Positions 43,688 to 55,263 of a DNA stretch of 64,000 nt are shown piece after piece. The position numbers and the translations under genes are program-made. Numbering within the stretch: position 1 is the first letter of the stretch; each line of letters begins with the position of its first letter. This DNA comes from Synechococcus sp. WH 8016 (lineage in GTDB: Bacteria; Cyanobacteriota; Cyanobacteriia; PCC-6307; Cyanobiaceae): contig NZ_AGIK01000002.1 of NCBI RefSeq assembly GCF_000230675.1, positions 186,001 through 250,000 on the forward strand. The letters run 5' to 3'. The notes under the pieces are model-generated. The model had not been told where the DNA came from. It was given only the letters and a program-made list of their open reading frames with translations, and ran no database searches.

Positions 43688-44629
43688 ATGCCAGCAGCTC
43701 TCACCCGCAATCTGATCACAGGTGGTGCTGGTTTTCTGGGGTCCCATCTCTGTGACCGCCTGATGGAAGCCGGAGAAGAGGTGATCTGTCTGGACAATTA
43801 CTTCACAGGCCGAAAGCAGAATATTGCGCATTGGATTGGGAACCCCCGCTTTGAGCAGATCCGTCATGACGTCACCGAGCCAATCAAGCTCGAAGTGGAC
43901 CGGATCTGGCATCTGGCTTGTCCGGCCTCCCCAGTGCACTACCAGTTCAACCCGGTGAAAACGGCGAAAACTAGCTTTCTGGGCACTTACAACATGCTCG
44001 GCCTAGCTCGCCGCGTCGGGGCAAGGCTGCTGTTAGCCAGCACCAGTGAGGTCTATGGCGATCCTGAGGTCCATCCCCAACCCGAGAGTTATCGCGGTTA
44101 CGTGAATCCAATTGGTATCCGAAGCTGCTACGACGAAGGCAAGCGCATCGCCGAAACGCTTTGCTTCGATTATCAGCGCATGCACGGCTTGGAGATCCGG
44201 GTGATGCGGATTTTCAACACCTATGGCCCGCGCATGCTTCCTGATGACGGCCGAGTGGTGAGCAATTTCATCGTTCAGGCTCTGAAAGGAGAACCGCTTA
44301 CTCTTTATGGCAATGGAAGTCAGACCCGCAGCTTCTGTTTTGTGGATGATCTCATCGAGGGAATGATTCGCTTGATGAATGGAACCCACACCGGACCGAT
44401 CAACATCGGCAACCCAACGGAATTCACAATCCGGCAGCTGGCAGAGCTGGTGCGAAAGAAGATCAATCCAGAGTTGGAGTTGATCTGCAAGCCGTTGCCC
44501 CAAGATGATCCGCTGCAACGGCAGCCCGCCATTGATCTTGCACAGAAGGAGTTGGGCTGGACACCTGCGGTGGCGCTAGAGAAAGGTCTTGAGCCAACGA
44601 TTGCGTCCTTCAAGGAGTTGCTGCTTTAG
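43688..44629 (+). CDS. UDP-glucuronate decarboxylase (UDP-xylose synthase)
   Basis: A 313-residue member of the extended short-chain dehydrogenase family. [18 protein letters not shown] (8-25) is the NAD loop, and [13 protein letters not shown] follows. [18 protein letters not shown] is characteristic of the decarboxylase group, [18 protein letters not shown] holds the catalytic region, YDEGKR the Tyr-Lys pair, and [20 protein letters not shown] comes later. It turns UDP-glucuronate into UDP-xylose. Two sheared copies of its parts are found at 25.8-26.5 kb on the other strand. Confidence 0.93.
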   Translation: MPAALTRNLITGGAGFLGSHLCDRLMEAGEEVICLDNYFTGRKQNIAHWIGNPRFEQIRHDVTEPIKLEVDRIWHLACPASPVHYQFNPVKTAKTSFLGTYNMLGLARRVGARLLLASTSEVYGDPEVHPQPESYRGYVNPIGIRSCYDEGKRIAETLCFDYQRMHGLEIRVMRIFNTYGPRMLPDDGRVVSNFIVQALKGEPLTLYGNGSQTRSFCFVDDLIEGMIRLMNGTHTGPINIGNPTEFTIRQLAELVRKKINPELELICKPLPQDDPLQRQPAIDLAQKELGWTPAVALEKGLEPTIASFKELLL

Positions 44630-44705
44630 GCACGACCATTCCAATCGCTTTCATCTCAAATCTCATCGCGTCTGTCCCTGGTGGAAACGAAGAAATTTGC
44701 TGCAA

Positions 44706-46592
44706 TCACTCCACCGTGACGCTCTTGGCCAAATTGCGTGGTTGATCCACATCCAAGCCTCGATAGGCAGCGATGTGATAGCTGAGCAATTGCATCGGCA
44801 CCACGGTTAGCAGGGGGCTCACCCACTCGCTCACTTCAGGCACGGGCAAGAGCGCATCAAACAACTCCGTATCCGGGCCTTCCGGTGCCACCCCGATCAT
44901 TTGCGCATCGCGGGCTTTGGCCTCCTGGGCGTTGCTCAGGACCTTCTCAAACACTGGGCCAGGCATCGCAATCGACACCACCGGCACGTGTGAATCGAGC
45001 AGGGCGATCGGCCCATGCTTCATCTCCCCAGCTGGATAGCCTTCGGCGTGGATGTAGCTAATTTCCTTGAGCTTGAGGGCACCCTCGAGGGCAATCGGGT
45101 AGTTAATTCCGCGCCCCAAGAAGATCACGTCCTGGGTTTCAGCAAAGCGGTGAGCCAGCGCTTCTGAGCCCTTGTCGTGATGCTCCACCAAGCTCTCCAG
45201 TTGCTCAGGTAAGGCCCGCAGTTCCTCCAGCAATCCGCTGATTTCAGCCTCGGTGCGATGCCCACGCCTGGCAGCAAAAGCAACCGCCAGGCCATAGAAA
45301 GCCAACAACTGACCCAGAAAGGTTTTGGTGGCCGCCACCCCCACCTCGATCCCGGCGCCGATATCAAGGATGTAGGGCACCTGCCGGGCCAAGGAGCTCT
45401 CGGAGCGATTGGTCACGCCAAGCTGCTTTGGTGCATAACCAGGCCGGCCATGCGCCTGCCGGCGCTTGGCATCCATGCTGAGCGCCGCCAGCGTGTCGGC
45501 CGTTTCACCAGATTGCGTCACCCCAATTGTGAGAGTGTTGGGCGCCAGCGGTGGTGGGGCATAACGAAACTCACTGGCGTAAAACACCGAGGTGGAAAGT
45601 CCAGCGAATTGCTCCAGCAAATAGGCCCCCACCAGAGCGGCATGGCGACTGGTGCCGCACGCCAGGATTTGAATCCGATCCACGTCTTCGTAGAACGACT
45701 CTTCAAACGGAAGTGCCACCGGATTGCTTACCGGCAGCCCCACCGGCAGATGCCGTTCCACCCAGAGCCTCGCCGTTTCCGGCTGCTCATGGATTTCCTT
45801 CAACATGAAGTGGCGGAAATGGCGCTTGTCGGCAATGTGATCCGAACCACTGAGCGTGGTGGGGGTGCGCTGTTGCCGGGCTCCTTCCGCGTCGTAGAGC
45901 TCGATTCCAAGCGGACTGAGCAGCGCCACTTCGCCGTCTTGCATGGGAAGAATCGTGCGCGTGAAACCCGCCAATGCAGGCGTGTCACTGGCGCAAAGAA
46001 ACTCACCTTCCCCAAGGCCAATCAACAGCGGTGCCGCTTTGCGTGCCACCACCAGAGCGCCGGGGGCATCCGCCCACAACACCGCCAAGGCGTAAGCACC
46101 TCTAAGCCGGGGCAAAACAGCCTGCACAGCTTTTAAAAGAATCTCACCGTTTCCAGCTCCCTCTCCTGCCCCCATCAACTGCAACTGCGCTGCAATCAGA
46201 TGGGGAATCACTTCGGTGTCGGTTTCCGACAGAAAGCTCACACCAGCGGCCGTGAGCTCCTCGCGCAGGGCCCGGTGGTTTTCGATGATCCCGTTCTGAA
46301 CAACCGCAACCCTGCCACTGCCATCACGGTGGGGGTGGGCGTTGTGCTCCTCCGGCTTGCCATGGGTCGCCCAGCGGGTATGGCCGATCCCGCAAAGCCC
46401 TGGCGCCCCCTCACTGCCCACACGCACGCTGAGGTTGTTCAGCTTTCCTTTGGCGCGAAGGCAATGCAAATCCTTGCCCTGCAACGTGGCAATGCCCGCG
46501 GAGTCGTAACCGCGGTATTCCAACTGCCGAAGTCCTTCCAACAGGAGCGGGGCCGCATCTCGCGAACCGATCACCGCAACGATTCCGCACAT
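44706..46592 (-). CDS. glmS: glutamine-fructose-6-phosphate aminotransferase
   Basis: A 628-residue enzyme with MCGIVAVIGSRDAAPLLLEG at the N-terminus; the catalytic Cys2 fixes the start. The glutaminase domain (about 1-240) is followed by two SIS domains with ILACGTSRHAALVGAYLLEQ and the second region near QDVIFLGRGINYPIALEGAL. It makes glucosamine-6-phosphate for peptidoglycan, lipid A and amino-sugar precursors of the glycan. It lies after psaC on the same strand, with a strong terminator hairpin ending one or two bases before its ATG; no ribosome-binding site fits in that gap. Confidence 0.97.
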   Translation of the reverse strand: MCGIVAVIGSRDAAPLLLEGLRQLEYRGYDSAGIATLQGKDLHCLRAKGKLNNLSVRVGSEGAPGLCGIGHTRWATHGKPEEHNAHPHRDGSGRVAVVQNGIIENHRALREELTAAGVSFLSETDTEVIPHLIAAQLQLMGAGEGAGNGEILLKAVQAVLPRLRGAYALAVLWADAPGALVVARKAAPLLIGLGEGEFLCASDTPALAGFTRTILPMQDGEVALLSPLGIELYDAEGARQQRTPTTLSGSDHIADKRHFRHFMLKEIHEQPETARLWVERHLPVGLPVSNPVALPFEESFYEDVDRIQILACGTSRHAALVGAYLLEQFAGLSTSVFYASEFRYAPPPLAPNTLTIGVTQSGETADTLAALSMDAKRRQAHGRPGYAPKQLGVTNRSESSLARQVPYILDIGAGIEVGVAATKTFLGQLLAFYGLAVAFAARRGHRTEAEISGLLEELRALPEQLESLVEHHDKGSEALAHRFAETQDVIFLGRGINYPIALEGALKLKEISYIHAEGYPAGEMKHGPIALLDSHVPVVSIAMPGPVFEKVLSNAQEAKARDAQMIGVAPEGPDTELFDALLPVPEVSEWVSPLLTVVPMQLLSYHIAAYRGLDVDQPRNLAKSVTVE

Positions 46593-46593
46593 A

Positions 46594-46616
46594 CAAAAAA
46601 ACCCGGCGGTGCCGGG
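46594..46616 (-). terminator. psaC rho-independent terminator
   Basis: On the minus strand CCCGGCACCGCCGGG forms a 6-bp GC stem with a three-base loop, followed by seven T. It closes the psaC transcript 28 bases after its stop. The T-run ends two bases before the glmS start codon. Confidence 0.9.
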
Positions 46617-46643
46617 CTGATCTTATGGGTATAAAAGCTGGAT

Positions 46644-47038
<395 letters not shown>

Positions 47039-47281
47039 ATGTCCCAGGAATCGATCCTCGAAAAAGTCCGTTCGATCGTTACGGAGCAGCTCAGCGTCGA
47101 CGCCGGCGAAGTCAAACCTGAGTCCAACTTCCAGAACGATCTGGGAGCTGACTCCCTCGACACCGTCGAGTTGGTGATGGCTCTTGAGGAAGCCTTCGAC
47201 ATCGAAATTCCCGATGAAGCAGCCGAAGGAATTGCCACGGTCGGCGATGCCGTCAAATACATCGAAGACAAGCAAGCCTGA
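47039..47281 (+). CDS. acpP: acyl carrier protein
   Basis: An 80-residue acidic helical protein from the ATG at 47039; an upstream frame from 46997 adds 14 basic residues that do not fit the family. The phosphopantetheine site is Ser39 in [19 protein letters not shown]. It carries growing acyl chains in fatty-acid synthesis. fabF starts eight bases after its stop (47290), forming the conserved acpP-fabF unit. Confidence 0.97.
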   Translation: MSQESILEKVRSIVTEQLSVDAGEVKPESNFQNDLGADSLDTVELVMALEEAFDIEIPDEAAEGIATVGDAVKYIEDKQA

Positions 47282-47289
47282 GGATCTGC

Positions 47290-48537
47290 ATGGTGGAGGG
47301 TCTCCAGCGCGTCGTGGTCACAGGCCTCGGTGCCGTTACACCGATCGGCAATACCGTCGCTGATTATTGGGAGGGCTTGACCTCCGCAAAGAACGGCGTC
47401 GATGCGATCACCTTGTTTGATGCAGCGCAGCACGCCTGTCGCTTCGCTGCTGAAGTCAAGAATTTCGATCCCAGCGGCTTCATTGAGCCCAAAGACGCCA
47501 AACGCTGGGATCGTTTCTGCAAGTTCGGCGTGGTGGCGGCTAAGCAGGCCCTCGCCGACTCCGGCCTCACGATCACTCCGGACAATGCCCATCGCATTGG
47601 CGTCAGCATCGGCTCAGGGGTGGGCGGGCTGCTCACCATGGAAACCCAAGCTCATGTCTTGAAAGACAAAGCTCCGGGTCGCGTCAGCCCCTTCACGGTG
47701 CCGATGATGATCCCGAACATGGCCACAGGTCTGGCTGCGATCGCTCTGGGTGCCAAAGGTCCCAGCTCCGCTGTTGCTACCGCCTGTGCCGCAGGCTCCA
47801 ATGCCATCGGTGATGCCTTCCAGCTCCTGCAGTTGGGAAAAGCCGACGCCATGATCTGCGGCGGTGCCGAATCAGCGATCACGCCCCTGGGCGTTGCAGG
47901 CTTCGCCAGTGCCAAAGCGCTCTCGTTCCGGAACGACGATCCCTCCAGTGCCAGTCGGCCGTTCGACAAAACGAGGGATGGATTCGTAATCGGGGAAGGC
48001 TCAGGGATTTTGGTCCTGGAAACCCTTGCCCATGCTGAGGCGCGAGGTGCCACGATTTTGGCCGAAATCGTGGGCTACGGCACCACCTGCGATGCTCACC
48101 ACATCACCTCGCCCACACCAGGCGGGGTCGGTGGCGCCGCTGCCATACGCCTCGCTCTTGAAGATGGCGGAATCTCAGCTGACAGCGTCGACTACGTCAA
48201 CGCCCACGGCACGAGCACACCTGCCAACGACAGCAACGAAACCGCAGCAATTAAGAATGCGCTAGGCAGTCATGCCAACGACATTCCGGTGAGTTCCACC
48301 AAATCGATGACGGGCCACCTGCTCGGAGGCTCGGGCGGTATCGAAGCTGTGGCCTGTGTGCTAGCCCTGCGCAACGGTGTGGTTCCACCCACCATCAACT
48401 ACAACAATCCGGACCCCGAATGTGATCTGGATGTTGTGCCGAACACGGCTCGTGAACTAACACTGGGAACAGTGCTGTCCAATTCCTTCGGCTTCGGTGG
48501 TCACAACGTCTGCCTCGCCTTCCGACGCATGAGCTAA
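47290..48537 (+). CDS. fabF: beta-ketoacyl-ACP synthase II
   Basis: A 415-residue condensing enzyme with [20 protein letters not shown] at the N-terminus, the nucleophile Cys166 in [13 protein letters not shown] and the two His of the triad in [11 protein letters not shown] and [15 protein letters not shown]. It elongates acyl-ACP by two carbons with malonyl-ACP. Length is normal. It is in one operon with acpP and 46 bases upstream of tkt, the order usual in marine picocyanobacteria. Confidence 0.97.
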   Translation: MVEGLQRVVVTGLGAVTPIGNTVADYWEGLTSAKNGVDAITLFDAAQHACRFAAEVKNFDPSGFIEPKDAKRWDRFCKFGVVAAKQALADSGLTITPDNAHRIGVSIGSGVGGLLTMETQAHVLKDKAPGRVSPFTVPMMIPNMATGLAAIALGAKGPSSAVATACAAGSNAIGDAFQLLQLGKADAMICGGAESAITPLGVAGFASAKALSFRNDDPSSASRPFDKTRDGFVIGEGSGILVLETLAHAEARGATILAEIVGYGTTCDAHHITSPTPGGVGGAAAIRLALEDGGISADSVDYVNAHGTSTPANDSNETAAIKNALGSHANDIPVSSTKSMTGHLLGGSGGIEAVACVLALRNGVVPPTINYNNPDPECDLDVVPNTARELTLGTVLSNSFGFGGHNVCLAFRRMS

Positions 48538-48583
48538 CACCAAGCTCAGCCCAATCCCCCCTCGTCCCCCTTCTCTTCACTCC

Positions 48584-50593
48584 ATGGCCGCCGCAACCGC
48601 CTCTCTCGACACGCTCTGCGTCAACAGCATCCGCATGCTGGCCGTTGATGCCGTCAACAAATCCAATAGCGGTCACCCCGGTTTGCCCATGGGCTGCGCA
48701 CCGATGGGGTACGCCTTATGGGACAAATTCCTCAAGCACAACCCCAAAAACCCCAAGTGGTTTAACCGCGATCGGTTTGTGCTCTCAGCAGGCCATGGCT
48801 GCATGCTGCAATACGCCCTCCTGCACCTCACCGGCTACGACTCGGTCACCATCGAGGACATCAAGCAATTCCGTCAGTGGGGCTCGAAAACACCAGGTCA
48901 CCCGGAAACATTTGAGACCCCTGGTATTGAAGTCACCACCGGCCCCCTTGGAGCAGGGATCTCGAATGCCGTGGGACTGGCCATTGCCGAATCACACCTA
49001 GGCGCCAAATTCAACAAGGCTGACGCCAAAGTTGTGGACCACTTCACCTACGTGATCATGGGTGATGGCTGCAATCAGGAAGGCGTGGCTTCAGAAGCAG
49101 CCTCCCTGGCCGGTCACCTCAAGTTGGGCAAATTGATTGCCCTCTACGACGACAATCACATCACCATCGACGGACGCACCGATGTGTCGTTCACCGAGGA
49201 CGTTCTCAAGCGTTACGAGGCCTACGGCTGGCACGTACAACACGTAGCCGACGGCGACACCGACGTGAATGCCATTGCCAACGCGATTGAGGCCGCGAAA
49301 GCCGTCACCAACAAGCCCTCAATCATCAAGGTGACCACCACCATCGGCTACGGCTCACCCAACAAGAGTGATACAGCCGGTGTCCATGGCGCCCCTCTTG
49401 GAGAAGAGGAAGCCGAGCTCACACGCAAACAGCTGGGCTGGACCCATGGGCCCTTCGAAATTCCTCAAGAGGCCTACGACCAGTACCGCCAAGCGGTCGA
49501 GCGTGGCGCGTCACAGGAAGCCGAGTGGAATCAAGCCTTGGCGAACTACCGCAGCAAGTACCCCACAGAAGCCGCAGAATTTGAGCGCATGCTGCGCGGT
49601 GAGCTCCCCCAGGGTTGGGACAAGAACCTTCCCACTTACACCGCAGACGACAAAGGTCTGGCCACCCGCAAACATTCCCAGATTTGCCTTGGAGCACTGG
49701 GAGCCACAATCCCCGAACTTATTGGTGGATCAGCTGACCTCACCCACTCCAACTACACCGACATCGCCGGGGAAACAGGTTCTTATCAGCCCGAAAGCCC
49801 TGAAAAGCGCTACCTCCACTTCGGTGTGCGCGAGCATGCCATGGCGGCTGTCCTCAATGGAATCGCCTATCACAACAGTGGCTTGATCCCCTACGGCGGC
49901 ACCTTCCTGGTGTTTGCCGATTACATGCGTGGCTCCATGCGCTTGTCAGCACTGAGCATGCTGGGTGTGATTTACGTGCTCACCCACGATTCCATCGGCG
50001 TGGGCGAAGACGGCCCCACCCACCAGCCGATTGAAACCATCCCATCACTGCGTGCCATGCCAGGAATGCTGGTGTTCCGCCCTGGCGACGGCAATGAAAC
50101 CAGTGGCGCCTACAAAGTTGCGATCGAGAACCGCAACCGCCCCAGCGCCATGTGCTTAAGCCGCCAAGGAATGGCCAACCAGGCCAACTCGTCGATCGAC
50201 AAGGTGGCTTTAGGTGGCTACGTCCTTGAAGACTGTGCAGGCACACCCGATCTGATCCTGATCGGAACGGGTACCGAGCTCGATCTCTGCGTCCAAGCCG
50301 CCAAACAGCTGACCGCTGATGGCAAAAAAGTGCGCGTGGTCTCGATGCCCTGCGTAGAGCTCTTCGATGAGCAAAGCGATTCCTACAAAGAACAAGTTCT
50401 TCCCAACGCCGTTCGCAAGCGGATCGTGGTGGAAGCCGCTGAAACATTCGGCTGGCACCGATTCATTGGTCTCGATGGAGACAGCATCACGATGAATCGT
50501 TTCGGCGCCTCCGCTCCAGGCGGCACTTGCATGGAGAAGTTCGGATTCACCGTAGAGAATGTTGTTACGAAGTCAAAGGCTTTATTAGGCTAA
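48584..50593 (+). CDS. tktA: transketolase
   Basis: A 669-residue thiamine-diphosphate enzyme of the Calvin cycle and pentose-phosphate pathway. The ThDP-binding motif is GDGCNQEG with the downstream [21 protein letters not shown] holds a catalytic His, and [15 protein letters not shown] contains the conserved central-domain His residues. Length fits the family (about 660-670). It lies 46 bases after fabF and is followed by a strong hairpin at 50621-50659. Confidence 0.97.
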   Translation: MAAATASLDTLCVNSIRMLAVDAVNKSNSGHPGLPMGCAPMGYALWDKFLKHNPKNPKWFNRDRFVLSAGHGCMLQYALLHLTGYDSVTIEDIKQFRQWGSKTPGHPETFETPGIEVTTGPLGAGISNAVGLAIAESHLGAKFNKADAKVVDHFTYVIMGDGCNQEGVASEAASLAGHLKLGKLIALYDDNHITIDGRTDVSFTEDVLKRYEAYGWHVQHVADGDTDVNAIANAIEAAKAVTNKPSIIKVTTTIGYGSPNKSDTAGVHGAPLGEEEAELTRKQLGWTHGPFEIPQEAYDQYRQAVERGASQEAEWNQALANYRSKYPTEAAEFERMLRGELPQGWDKNLPTYTADDKGLATRKHSQICLGALGATIPELIGGSADLTHSNYTDIAGETGSYQPESPEKRYLHFGVREHAMAAVLNGIAYHNSGLIPYGGTFLVFADYMRGSMRLSALSMLGVIYVLTHDSIGVGEDGPTHQPIETIPSLRAMPGMLVFRPGDGNETSGAYKVAIENRNRPSAMCLSRQGMANQANSSIDKVALGGYVLEDCAGTPDLILIGTGTELDLCVQAAKQLTADGKKVRVVSMPCVELFDEQSDSYKEQVLPNAVRKRIVVEAAETFGWHRFIGLDGDSITMNRFGASAPGGTCMEKFGFTVENVVTKSKALLG

Positions 50594-50620
50594 TACAAAA
50601 GAGTTAAATTCAAAAACTAA

Positions 50621-50659
50621 ACTGTGCTTGCTGTCTTCTATTAAGACAGCAAGCACAGT
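50621..50659. terminator. long hairpin downstream of tkt
   Basis: ACTGTGCTTGCTGTCTT, a five-base loop and its exact reverse complement give a 17-bp perfect stem. No T-run follows on the plus strand (CAAAAAGG), while the minus-strand side is T-rich. It may still end tkt transcripts or protect the 3' end. Confidence 0.6.
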
Positions 50660-50689
50660 CAAAAAGGCAGCCTTCAGATTTGTACGCAA

Positions 50690-51790
50690 ATGAATAAACT
50701 AATTTCCATTGTACTTCCCACGTTCAACGAAAAAGAGAACATTCAACCGATCGTCGCTGAACTCCTCGAGCTCAATAGTGAATATGATTTAGAAATTCTT
50801 GTAGTTGACGACGACTCTCCCGATGGAACCGCGGAAGCAGTCAGAAAACTAGCAAGAAAACATAAAAACATACGATTGATTAGAAGAGTAGGGAGAAACG
50901 GTTTAGCAAGTGCCATTAAGGAGGGTATTCTGGATGCAACAGGGGACATTGTTATCTCTATGGACTGTGATGGTCAACATGAACCTCAAACAGCTGCAGA
51001 AGCTATAAAACATTTAATCCAAGAAAATCTAGAACTTGTGATAGGAAGTCGATTTCATAAAGATGCTATTATCAATGGTCTCACAAGCAACAGAGAGAAA
51101 GGGTCTACATATGCAAACAATCTTGCTAGAAGGAGCCTTTCACCTAGATACGCAAATTTAAGCGATTTCATGACCGGTTTTTTTGCATTACGCATAAATG
51201 AAAAGACACTAAGAAACGTTCGAGCAGTGGAAGTACATGGATTCAAATTCATATACGAACTTCTTTCAGTAAGTAAAGGCAGCCTTAAAGTAAGTGAAGT
51301 ACCACTTCATTTTCAGGCCAGAGTAAGTGGTGATTCAAAACTGGATGTCGCAATCTTATGGGACTTCCTAGTCTCTGTAATACACACATTTTGCGCCAGA
51401 ATAATCCCAAGAAGAGCTATCAGCTTCGGAATAGTTGGAATCAGTGGAGTATTTGTCCAACTTTTTACTTCACAGATATTAACAATCTCAGACAATATTA
51501 GCTTTGAAAGCGCCCTACCGATAGCAGTCATTACTGCCGCTTGCTCAAATTACCTGATCAATAATTTCCTGACGTTCAGATCCAATCGATTAAAAGAATG
51601 GGAATTAGCCAAAGGGTTACTAAAGTTTTTAATTGTTTCTTCATTGCCTATTGTGGCCAATGTAGGTTTAGCGACAGCCTTTTATTCAGTAGTTGCCAGC
51701 AACACAGTACTAGCTCAACTAGTTGGAATCATTGTAGGATTTACGTGGAATTATGTAGCAAGTAGCAAATTCGTATGGAATACGCCTTAA
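50690..51790 (+). CDS. DPM1-like GT2 glycosyltransferase with C-terminal GtrA domain
   Basis: A 366-residue membrane-linked protein. The N-terminal GT2 domain has SIVLPTFNEKENIQPIV, LVVDDDSPDGT and MDCDGQHEP with the metal-binding acidic residues, like polyprenyl-phosphate mannosyl- or glucosyltransferases. From about 240 on it has four membrane segments of the GtrA family, with SFGIVGISGVFVQLF and YLINNFLTFRSN. It probably makes a polyprenyl-phosphate sugar and helps flip it. Base composition is clearly AT-richer than tkt or thiC. Confidence 0.85.
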   Translation: MNKLISIVLPTFNEKENIQPIVAELLELNSEYDLEILVVDDDSPDGTAEAVRKLARKHKNIRLIRRVGRNGLASAIKEGILDATGDIVISMDCDGQHEPQTAAEAIKHLIQENLELVIGSRFHKDAIINGLTSNREKGSTYANNLARRSLSPRYANLSDFMTGFFALRINEKTLRNVRAVEVHGFKFIYELLSVSKGSLKVSEVPLHFQARVSGDSKLDVAILWDFLVSVIHTFCARIIPRRAISFGIVGISGVFVQLFTSQILTISDNISFESALPIAVITAACSNYLINNFLTFRSNRLKEWELAKGLLKFLIVSSLPIVANVGLATAFYSVVASNTVLAQLVGIIVGFTWNYVASSKFVWNTP

Positions 51791-51841
51791 AGACTACCAC
51801 CACAACCCTAACCCTTTCGAGCACAACCAAAAATTCACAAA

Positions 51842-53086
51842 ATGACCAATTCTAATGATAGGCAAATCCTAAGAATATCGATCACTTCTAGAATCATCGT
51901 TGTTCTAATTATTCTTCTTGTACAAGCAACATCAAACATCTCTAAAGGACAGCCTGGAACATACATATTTCTTGAAGGAGATACAAGCACATCTGACATA
52001 ATATACTCATCCAAGTCTATAGCGAAAGCAGATGCTGGATGGTATAGGGGTATAGCCAAACGTGGCTATACCAAAGAGAAATTTTCCACGACCGACAGCC
52101 ATACCTCACAAAAAAACTGGGCATTCTTTCCTGGCTGGCCAATCTTCTGGTCAGTGTTCTCGTTGGGAACAGTCAACAATTTGGCGGGAATAGTGTTAGC
52201 AAATTTCTTGTTCGTGATCGGAGTAATTGCGACAAGCTCGTTTCTTAAAGAGAAAGAACTAGCAACTCACAATCAAATATTATCTTTTGCCCTAATTTCA
52301 AGCTATTATCCATTCAGCTACTTTTTTTCCTTACCCTTACCCGAATCTCTATTTTTTGCTAGTACAGGTCTATTCTTAGCCACCGCATTTCGCCAAGAAC
52401 AAAATCGACACTTCACAATTGTCGCATTTGCCAGTGGGTACATATCAGGCCTGACAAGGCCAACGGGGATTTTCAATTCAGTTTTTACAATATCAGAAGC
52501 AATACGTGAATTACAACACAAGAAAAATCAAAATCCTAAAAGAATAAAGCAATTACTTTTGTACGCAATTTCGCCATTACTTGGTTTAGGCACATTCATG
52601 GTTTATTTGTACACCATAACCGGGAACCCATTGGCATTCAAAGATATCCAAAGTGCATGGGGAAGATCTGGAGGCTACCCGATGAAGGGACTATTATCAT
52701 ATTTTGAATCCTTCAAAAGCCTTACTACTGTCACATCATATTCAAATTTTAAGGCGGCTAACTTTATAGTTTGCATAATATCCATATACTGCATAGTGCA
52801 GATTGTAATATACGCTGCAAAAAAGCTTAGATCCCCCGATCACAATGTGTTCTTAGACTTAATACCAATCCCTATTTACTTGACAGCACTGCTCATCGTT
52901 AGCACGTCTGATAATCAGAACCTACTTTCCTATGCACGCATAGCTGGAACGAACCCCATATTTTATATTGGTGCTGCAATTACGTTTAAGCCCAAATTAA
53001 TAAGACAATTGCTACCACTTATGGCATTGATCCTAGGGGCGTTCACGTCTTTGGCAGTGGTTGGATTTAATGCATTTGCAGCATAA
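51842..53086 (+). CDS. PIG-V-like polyprenyl-sugar-dependent mannosyltransferase
   Basis: A 414-residue integral membrane protein with about eight to ten segments. Near the N-terminus ADAGWYRGIAKRGY and QKNWAFFPGWPIFWS match the PIG-V pattern, where the acidic residue in the first outer loop is catalytic. Such proteins take mannose from a polyprenyl-phosphate donor, which is just what the preceding gene could supply. AT-rich, like its neighbour. The acceptor is unknown. Confidence 0.75.
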   Translation: MTNSNDRQILRISITSRIIVVLIILLVQATSNISKGQPGTYIFLEGDTSTSDIIYSSKSIAKADAGWYRGIAKRGYTKEKFSTTDSHTSQKNWAFFPGWPIFWSVFSLGTVNNLAGIVLANFLFVIGVIATSSFLKEKELATHNQILSFALISSYYPFSYFFSLPLPESLFFASTGLFLATAFRQEQNRHFTIVAFASGYISGLTRPTGIFNSVFTISEAIRELQHKKNQNPKRIKQLLLYAISPLLGLGTFMVYLYTITGNPLAFKDIQSAWGRSGGYPMKGLLSYFESFKSLTTVTSYSNFKAANFIVCIISIYCIVQIVIYAAKKLRSPDHNVFLDLIPIPIYLTALLIVSTSDNQNLLSYARIAGTNPIFYIGAAITFKPKLIRQLLPLMALILGAFTSLAVVGFNAFAA

Positions 53087-53802
53087 ACAATCAGCACATC
53101 TACGGAAAACTCTTAATCCTAAACGCATCATAAATTTCCACATTCAAAATCAATAAACACCTGAAATAAATACTAATCTCAATAGATGCATTTAAATTCA
53201 TGAATGAGGCCAGTAGAAGAATTTCTTTCTCTTGCCCCCTAACACACATGCAACAAGCTTTTGTCAGGCGATAGAAACTGAAAAAATTACATTTCACCAC
53301 CATGATCCTTTAAAACATTGATTGAAATTATCCAATTAAATGTCAACAAAGTCTCAGGTGAAGCCTTTCGACAAAATAATAAATAGAGGCTATATTGCAT
53401 AAATTGAGCAATTAATCTCAAAAATAAAAAATGGCAACTCATGCCAAAACAATTATTATGCCAAATATTCTTGAATACTTGTTTTTAATTAAGCAGAGAC
53501 AGGAGCCAGTTGATTCCGTTTAGCCGCTTCTTATGTAATGACCAAGGGCTCAATCAATGGCACTTTAATGCTTTCAAGAAGTCTCCCCAAAAGCAACAAT
53601 TCAAATCTCAATACGAAAATGTTGCAGTAAGCTATTAAAAATAAAAATAGAAAAACGAAGAAAGACAGGACTTTTACTGCTTAATTCATGCCAAAACTAA
53701 AATCTATTACTCTTTTGTCAATGCTAAGCGCTGAGCAAAGAGTGGCACTCGCAAATAAATGGAGGGTGAAGAGAATCACACACTTCACTCTTCTCTAAGC
53801 GA
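53087..53802. other. AT-rich convergent intergenic stretch
   Basis: About 715 bases between the stop of the PIG-V-like gene and the stop of thiC. Six-frame reading gives only short frames without similarity. It probably contains the terminators of both genes; an imperfect GAAGAG/CTCTTC inverted repeat lies just past thiC (about 53768-53797). Confidence 0.4.
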
Positions 53803-55206
53803 TTAAGACAACTTATCAAGTTTCACACCTGCCAACTCACCAGCCCCACCTTTGGCTTTTAAAACATCTTCCAAACCAGCCAGATCTTCATCCGTGATCT
53901 TGGTTTGCATCGGGCAATGCTTGGGACCACACATCGAACAGAACTCCGCTTGCTTGTAGATATCTGCTGGCAGGGTTTCGTCGTGATATTCCTTCGCCCG
54001 CTCGGGGTCTAAGGACAATTCAAACTGCTTATTCCAGTCGAAGTTGTAACGGGCCCGGCTGAGTTCATCATCACGATCCCGAGCACCAGGGCGATGACGG
54101 GCAATGTCCGCTGCGTGGGCGGCAATCTTGTAGGCAATCAGCCCTTCGCGCACATCCTCTGCATTGGGAAGACCCAGGTGCTCTTTCGGCGTCACATAGC
54201 AAAGCATCGCTGTGCCATGCCAACCGGCCATTGCCGCACCAATCGCTGAGGTGATGTGGTCATAGCCAGGAGCGATATCTGTCACCAACGGGCCGAGCAC
54301 ATAGAAGGGCGCCTCATTGCACTCTTCCATCTGCTTTTTCACGTTGAACTCAATTTGATCGAGGGGCACATGACCTGGACCCTCCACCATCACCTGCACG
54401 TCATGCTTCCAAGCCCGACGGGTGAGCTCTCCCAGCGTCTTCAGTTCAGCCAGCTGGGCAGCATCGGAGGCATCATGCTGGCAACCAGGACGCAGTGAAT
54501 CTCCTAGGGAGAAGGTGCAGTCGTAGCGCTTAAAAATCTCGCAAATATCGTCAAAGCGCGTGAACAAAGGGTTCTGGCGGTGGTGATACAACATCCACTG
54601 GGCCAAAATTCCGCCTCCTCGGCTCACAATTCCAGTGAGACGTCCCTTCACTTTGGGGAGATGCTCGATCAACAGGCCAGCATGAATCGTCTGGTAATCA
54701 ACGCCCTGTTGGCAATGCTTTTCGATGATGTGCAAGAAGTCATCTTCATCGAGTTTCTCGATCGAGCCATGCACACTTTCCAAGGCCTGATACACAGGCA
54801 CCGTGCCAATCGGAACGGGTGATGCGCCAATGATCGCCGTACGCACTTCATCCAGGTTCACGCCACCGGTGGACAGATCCATCACGGTGTCGGCGCCATA
54901 TTTCACGGCCAACTTCAGCTTGTTCACCTCCTCCGCTGCATCCGAAGCATTCGGAGAGGCACCAATGTTGGCGTTCACCTTGCATTTGCTGGCAATACCG
55001 ATCGCCATCGGCTCCAGATTGGTGTGATTGACATTGGCGGGAATGATCATCCGGCCCCGCGCCACCTCTTCCATCACGAGGGATTCCGGAAGATTCTCGA
55101 TCGTGGCCACGTAGGCCATCTCTTCCGTCACCACACCCTTACGGGCGTAATGCATCTGAGAGACATTGGCCTGGCCCTTGCGAGCGGAAACCCATTCAGT
55201 ACGCAT
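53803..55206 (-). CDS. thiC: phosphomethylpyrimidine synthase ThiC
   Basis: A 467-residue radical-SAM enzyme that turns aminoimidazole ribotide into the hydroxymethylpyrimidine phosphate of thiamine. [20 protein letters not shown] starts the conserved core, [16 protein letters not shown] and [13 protein letters not shown] lie in the barrel, and [11 protein letters not shown] near the end is the CX2CX4C iron-sulfur site. It is the short form without the N-terminal extension of other ThiC proteins. A TPP riboswitch precedes it, so it is switched off when thiamine diphosphate is plentiful. Confidence 0.97.
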   Translation of the reverse strand: MRTEWVSARKGQANVSQMHYARKGVVTEEMAYVATIENLPESLVMEEVARGRMIIPANVNHTNLEPMAIGIASKCKVNANIGASPNASDAAEEVNKLKLAVKYGADTVMDLSTGGVNLDEVRTAIIGASPVPIGTVPVYQALESVHGSIEKLDEDDFLHIIEKHCQQGVDYQTIHAGLLIEHLPKVKGRLTGIVSRGGGILAQWMLYHHRQNPLFTRFDDICEIFKRYDCTFSLGDSLRPGCQHDASDAAQLAELKTLGELTRRAWKHDVQVMVEGPGHVPLDQIEFNVKKQMEECNEAPFYVLGPLVTDIAPGYDHITSAIGAAMAGWHGTAMLCYVTPKEHLGLPNAEDVREGLIAYKIAAHAADIARHRPGARDRDDELSRARYNFDWNKQFELSLDPERAKEYHDETLPADIYKQAEFCSMCGPKHCPMQTKITDEDLAGLEDVLKAKGGAGELAGVKLDKLS

Positions 55207-55263
55207 GGTCTTGGCAGCAGCGGAATTGCCAGGAGCCGACTTAACAGCCGCAGATCACATCAT

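Noticed and set aside
45258-46136. Long open frame (292 codons) on the plus strand inside glmS
   Set aside because: It is exactly antisense to a highly conserved enzyme and its product has no recognisable motifs; GC-rich codon bias produces such shadows.
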